NCBI GenBank assembly: GCA_027028805.1
Contig: JALVHX010000214.1
Span: 1-8,401, forward strand
Reading direction: 5' to 3'
DNA from: Desulfurococcales archaeon
GTDB taxonomy: Archaea > Thermoproteota > Thermoprotei_A > Sulfolobales > Desulfurococcaceae
DNA length: 8,401 nt
Shown here: positions 6,469 to 8,401 of the stretch, piece by piece
Position numbering within the stretch: the stretch's first letter is position 1
How the letters are laid out: each line of letters starts with the position of its first letter
Notes under the pieces: model-generated
Database searches by the model: none
What the model was told of the DNA's origin: nothing
What the model saw: the letters and a program-made list of their open reading frames with translations, nothing else
Translations under genes and position numbers: made by a program

Positions 6469-7505
6469 GGAGATACTATATAGCACAGCTGTTGATCAGC
6501 ATACTTCTTCTAGCCATACTGTTCCTCTACAGCGGCTTCAGCCTCGACGCGCTCCTAGGGCTCAGCCCGATCCACCTCGCCCTAGCCTACGCCTCCATGC
6601 TCTCCGCTACACTGTTCATAGCCCTCTCGCTCTACATGATACTCAGGCTGATGGGGCTACGGGTAAGCATAGGCGGCGCCGTGAAGGCGAACTTCGCCGC
6701 CCAGTTCCTAAGCGATATCACGCCCGCCCGCCTCGGCTACTTCGCTCTCCCCGTGTTTCTCAGGAGATACGGTGTCGGGGCGGCGGCCGGGTTGGCGGCG
6801 GCGTTCATGATAGGTGTAATGAACGCTATCGTGAAGATGTTTTTCGGCATACTGGCTCTCTACTACCTCTCAGGCCTAGTATCGCTGTCCGCCGCCCAGT
6901 ATGTGGCTCTCCTAGCAGGCCTCGGGGTCTTGGTGGCCACCGTTGTATTGATAGCGTTTGTGGCGCGCGAGGAGTATGCTGTGCGCATAGAGGGGTTTCT
7001 GGGAGACAAGCCGGTTATAGGGAGGCTCTATACAAGGTTCTTCGCGGGCTTCCTCCGCGAAATAGCCCGTGTAATGGGGGGGATCGATGCCCGCGTCTTC
7101 GCCGTGACGCTTCCCCTGGCGGCCAGCCTCTTCATGAACGCCCTCAGCCTCTACTTCGCGGCAACCGCGCTGGGCATCAACATCGGTGTGCTTGACGCGG
7201 TGGTTATCTCGTCCCTCGCCTCCGTCCTCATGTATTTCCCGGTAAGCATCGGCGGCATAGGTGTCCAGGAGAACGTGAACACGGTGCTCCTCTACCTGTT
7301 GGGCGGCGCCCCGCTCCAGCTCTGCGCCACGGCGTCAATAGTATACCGCGCAGTACTTATCGCGGCCGACGCGCCCGGCCTCCCCATAGCGGCGGCTCAC
7401 ACGGCTGATATAAAGAAGTATATAGGGATGCGGAGTGCCCCGAGGCCTGGGCTGGTGGAGGAGAGCCCTGGGGTTGCCGGGGAGCCGCCGCCCCGTACGC
7501 GTTGA
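6465..7505 (+). CDS. Flippase-like integral membrane protein (LPG_synthase_TM / UPF0104, AglD C-terminal type)
   Basis: A polytopic membrane protein of 346 aa with about seven or eight hydrophobic segments, the first at 6-24. Two family landmarks are visible: SDITPARLGYF (83-93) near the start, and FPVSIGGIGVQEN with Pro259, Gly263, Gly264, Gly266 and Glu269 near the end, matching the P-GG-G-E signature of this family. The fold is shared with the membrane half of bacterial MprF and with the C-terminal half of the haloarchaeal dolichol-phosphate glycosyltransferase AglD. The C-terminal 35 residues form a polar, proline-rich tail, probably cytoplasmic. TTG 6465 overlaps the TGA of the glycosyltransferase gene in the four bases TTGA, and GTGAT at 6455-6459 is 5 bases upstream, so the two proteins are probably made together. 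A role in anchoring the glycosyltransferase or moving its lipid product across the membrane is inference. Confidence 0.87.
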   Translation: MRRYYIAQLLISILLLAILFLYSGFSLDALLGLSPIHLALAYASMLSATLFIALSLYMILRLMGLRVSIGGAVKANFAAQFLSDITPARLGYFALPVFLRRYGVGAAAGLAAAFMIGVMNAIVKMFFGILALYYLSGLVSLSAAQYVALLAGLGVLVATVVLIAFVAREEYAVRIEGFLGDKPVIGRLYTRFFAGFLREIARVMGGIDARVFAVTLPLAASLFMNALSLYFAATALGINIGVLDAVVISSLASVLMYFPVSIGGIGVQENVNTVLLYLLGGAPLQLCATASIVYRAVLIAADAPGLPIAAAHTADIKKYIGMRSAPRPGLVEESPGVAGEPPPRTR

Positions 7506-7550
7506 TCACATGGTTTGGGAAGGAATCTCTTCGCGGAGCGTGCATGGGCC

Positions 7551-8401
7551 ATGGATAGAGCCATAGTCCTCGTACACGGCGGGGCCGGCTCGTGGAGAAG
7601 GGAGGGTGATCTCCTCGGGAAAAGCCTCGAGGCCGTCAGGGAGGCGGCTGAGAGGGGGTATAGCGAGCTGAGGAGGGGAGGCGCCGTCGAGGCTGTCGTG
7701 GAGGCCGTGGCTTATATGGAGGACACGGGGCTCTTCAACGCCGGCAGGGGAAGCGTTCTCGACGTGAAGGGCGGCCGGAGCCTTGATGCAGGAGTAATGG
7801 CTTCTGATGGGAGAATAGGCGCGGTGGCCGCGGCCACGTATACTAGGAACCCTGTCAGGCTCGCCTACAGGGTCATGGTGGACACCGACCACGTGCTCAT
7901 AGGGGGCGCGGGGGCCGATGAGCTGGCCAGGAGGCTGGGGCTACCGCCCCTAGACCCGCCTCCTCCCAGGATACTTGAACGCTACCATAGGCTCCTCCAG
8001 GAATACAGGGCCGGGCGGAGAAGGATCTATGCGGGCAACCTCGCGCTCCTCGAGCGGATCTCGTGGTACGACACGGTGGGCGCCGCCGCATACGACCCGT
8101 ATACCCGCATCCTCGCCGCCGCGGTCAGCACGGGCGGGGTATGGCTCAAGCTCCCCGGGAGAATAGGGGACTCGGCCGTGCCCGGCGCCGGGTTCTATGC
8201 CTCAGAGGACTACGCGTTGTCGGCCACGGGTATAGGGGAGTATATCATAAAGACTATGCCCGGCCTCCTCCTCAGAGGCATAAGGGGCAGGGGGCTAGGG
8301 GAGAGGGCTAGGAGGCTCCTATCATTGATCACGGAAAACGTTGGCCCAGACAACACGGGCCTGATCATCGTTGGACGCGGGGGATCATATGCGGTGGGCT
8401 T
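7551..8401 (+). CDS. Plant-type L-asparaginase / isoaspartyl peptidase (Ntn hydrolase), C-terminus cut by window edge
   Basis: Predicted to hydrolyse L-asparagine and/or beta-aspartyl dipeptides in the cytoplasm, after cutting itself into alpha and beta subunits. Visible motifs are HGGAG (9-13), LFNAGRGS (61-68), the scissile Asp174-Thr175 in YDTVGAAA with Thr175 as N-terminal nucleophile, STGG (193-196), GRIGDS with Arg204 and Asp207, and TGIGE (226-230). These are the substrate-binding elements of the family. 283 complete codons are seen; the family is about 300 aa, so only a short tail is missing. ATG 7551 gives the standard N-terminus MDRAIVLVHGGAG. Its ribosome-binding site is weak (GGAG at 7535-7538, 12 bases away). 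The gene sits 45 bases after the membrane-protein gene on the same strand and may be read through from it. The related family member glycosylasparaginase is the main alternative function. Confidence 0.9.
   Translation, partial: MDRAIVLVHGGAGSWRREGDLLGKSLEAVREAAERGYSELRRGGAVEAVVEAVAYMEDTGLFNAGRGSVLDVKGGRSLDAGVMASDGRIGAVAAATYTRNPVRLAYRVMVDTDHVLIGGAGADELARRLGLPPLDPPPPRILERYHRLLQEYRAGRRRIYAGNLALLERISWYDTVGAAAYDPYTRILAAAVSTGGVWLKLPGRIGDSAVPGAGFYASEDYALSATGIGEYIIKTMPGLLLRGIRGRGLGERARRLLSLITENVGPDNTGLIIVGRGGSYAVG

Noticed and set aside
6475..6482. TATA-like ACTATATA at the start of the membrane-protein gene
   Set aside because: It encodes Tyr-Tyr-Ile at the N-terminus; ATA/TAT codons are common in this genome, and transcription from it would start inside the coding region.
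5668..6486. Long antisense open frame (272 codons) opposite the glycosyltransferase gene
   Set aside because: It mirrors codon bias of the sense gene, has no recognisable motif, and the sense strand encodes a clear DPM1-like enzyme with a good ribosome-binding site.
6455..7195. Second plus-strand frame (246 codons) overlapping the membrane-protein gene
   Set aside because: Arg-, Pro- and His-rich product with no motif; the other frame gives regular hydrophobic helices and the P-GG-G-E signature.

Overview
The window looks like chromosome from a hyperthermophilic crenarchaeon (Thermoprotei; Desulfurococcales or Acidilobales would fit). The reasons are a GC-rich sequence with heavy use of AGG/AGA for Arg and ATA for Ile, TATA-box promoters, Shine-Dalgarno sites of the GGTG/GGTGAT type, GTG and TTG starts, short gene overlaps, and protein families typical of archaeal surface glycosylation. 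Genus is not called. No RNA gene, insertion sequence, CRISPR array or origin was seen.

Layout. Positions 1-3003, minus strand, hold a two-gene ABC transporter of the MacB/LolCDE (FtsX-like) type. The ATPase comes first and overlaps by 50 bases a large permease that runs off the left edge. Positions 3004-3309 are a divergent intergenic region with a TATA box for each direction and a 7-bp inverted repeat just downstream of the rightward TATA box. Positions 3310-7505, plus strand, hold four close-packed genes: nucleotide-sugar dehydrogenase, extended SDR epimerase/decarboxylase-like enzyme, DPM1-type glycosyltransferase 2, and a LPG-synthase-TM/AglD-C-terminal-type membrane protein. From 7551 to the right edge lies a plant-type (Ntn-hydrolase) L-asparaginase/isoaspartyl peptidase, cut at its C-terminus.

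How the genes may work together (inference). The first two plus-strand enzymes would oxidise and then reshape a UDP-sugar. The glycosyltransferase would load a sugar (mannose by homology) on a polyprenyl phosphate. The membrane protein would anchor or help translocate the product, because together these two genes match the two halves of the fused haloarchaeal protein AglD. This fits the making of the surface N-glycan or a related polyprenol-linked glycan. The neighbouring permease carries nine N-glycosylation sequons, all in its two outer-surface domains, so it is a plausible customer of such a pathway. The terminal asparaginase belongs to the same fold family as glycosylasparaginase. I do not see a clearly new system. 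The most distinctive points are the compact sugar-activation/lipid-carrier cassette, the split AglD arrangement, the decarboxylase-like SDR, and the operator-like repeat in the divergent promoter region.
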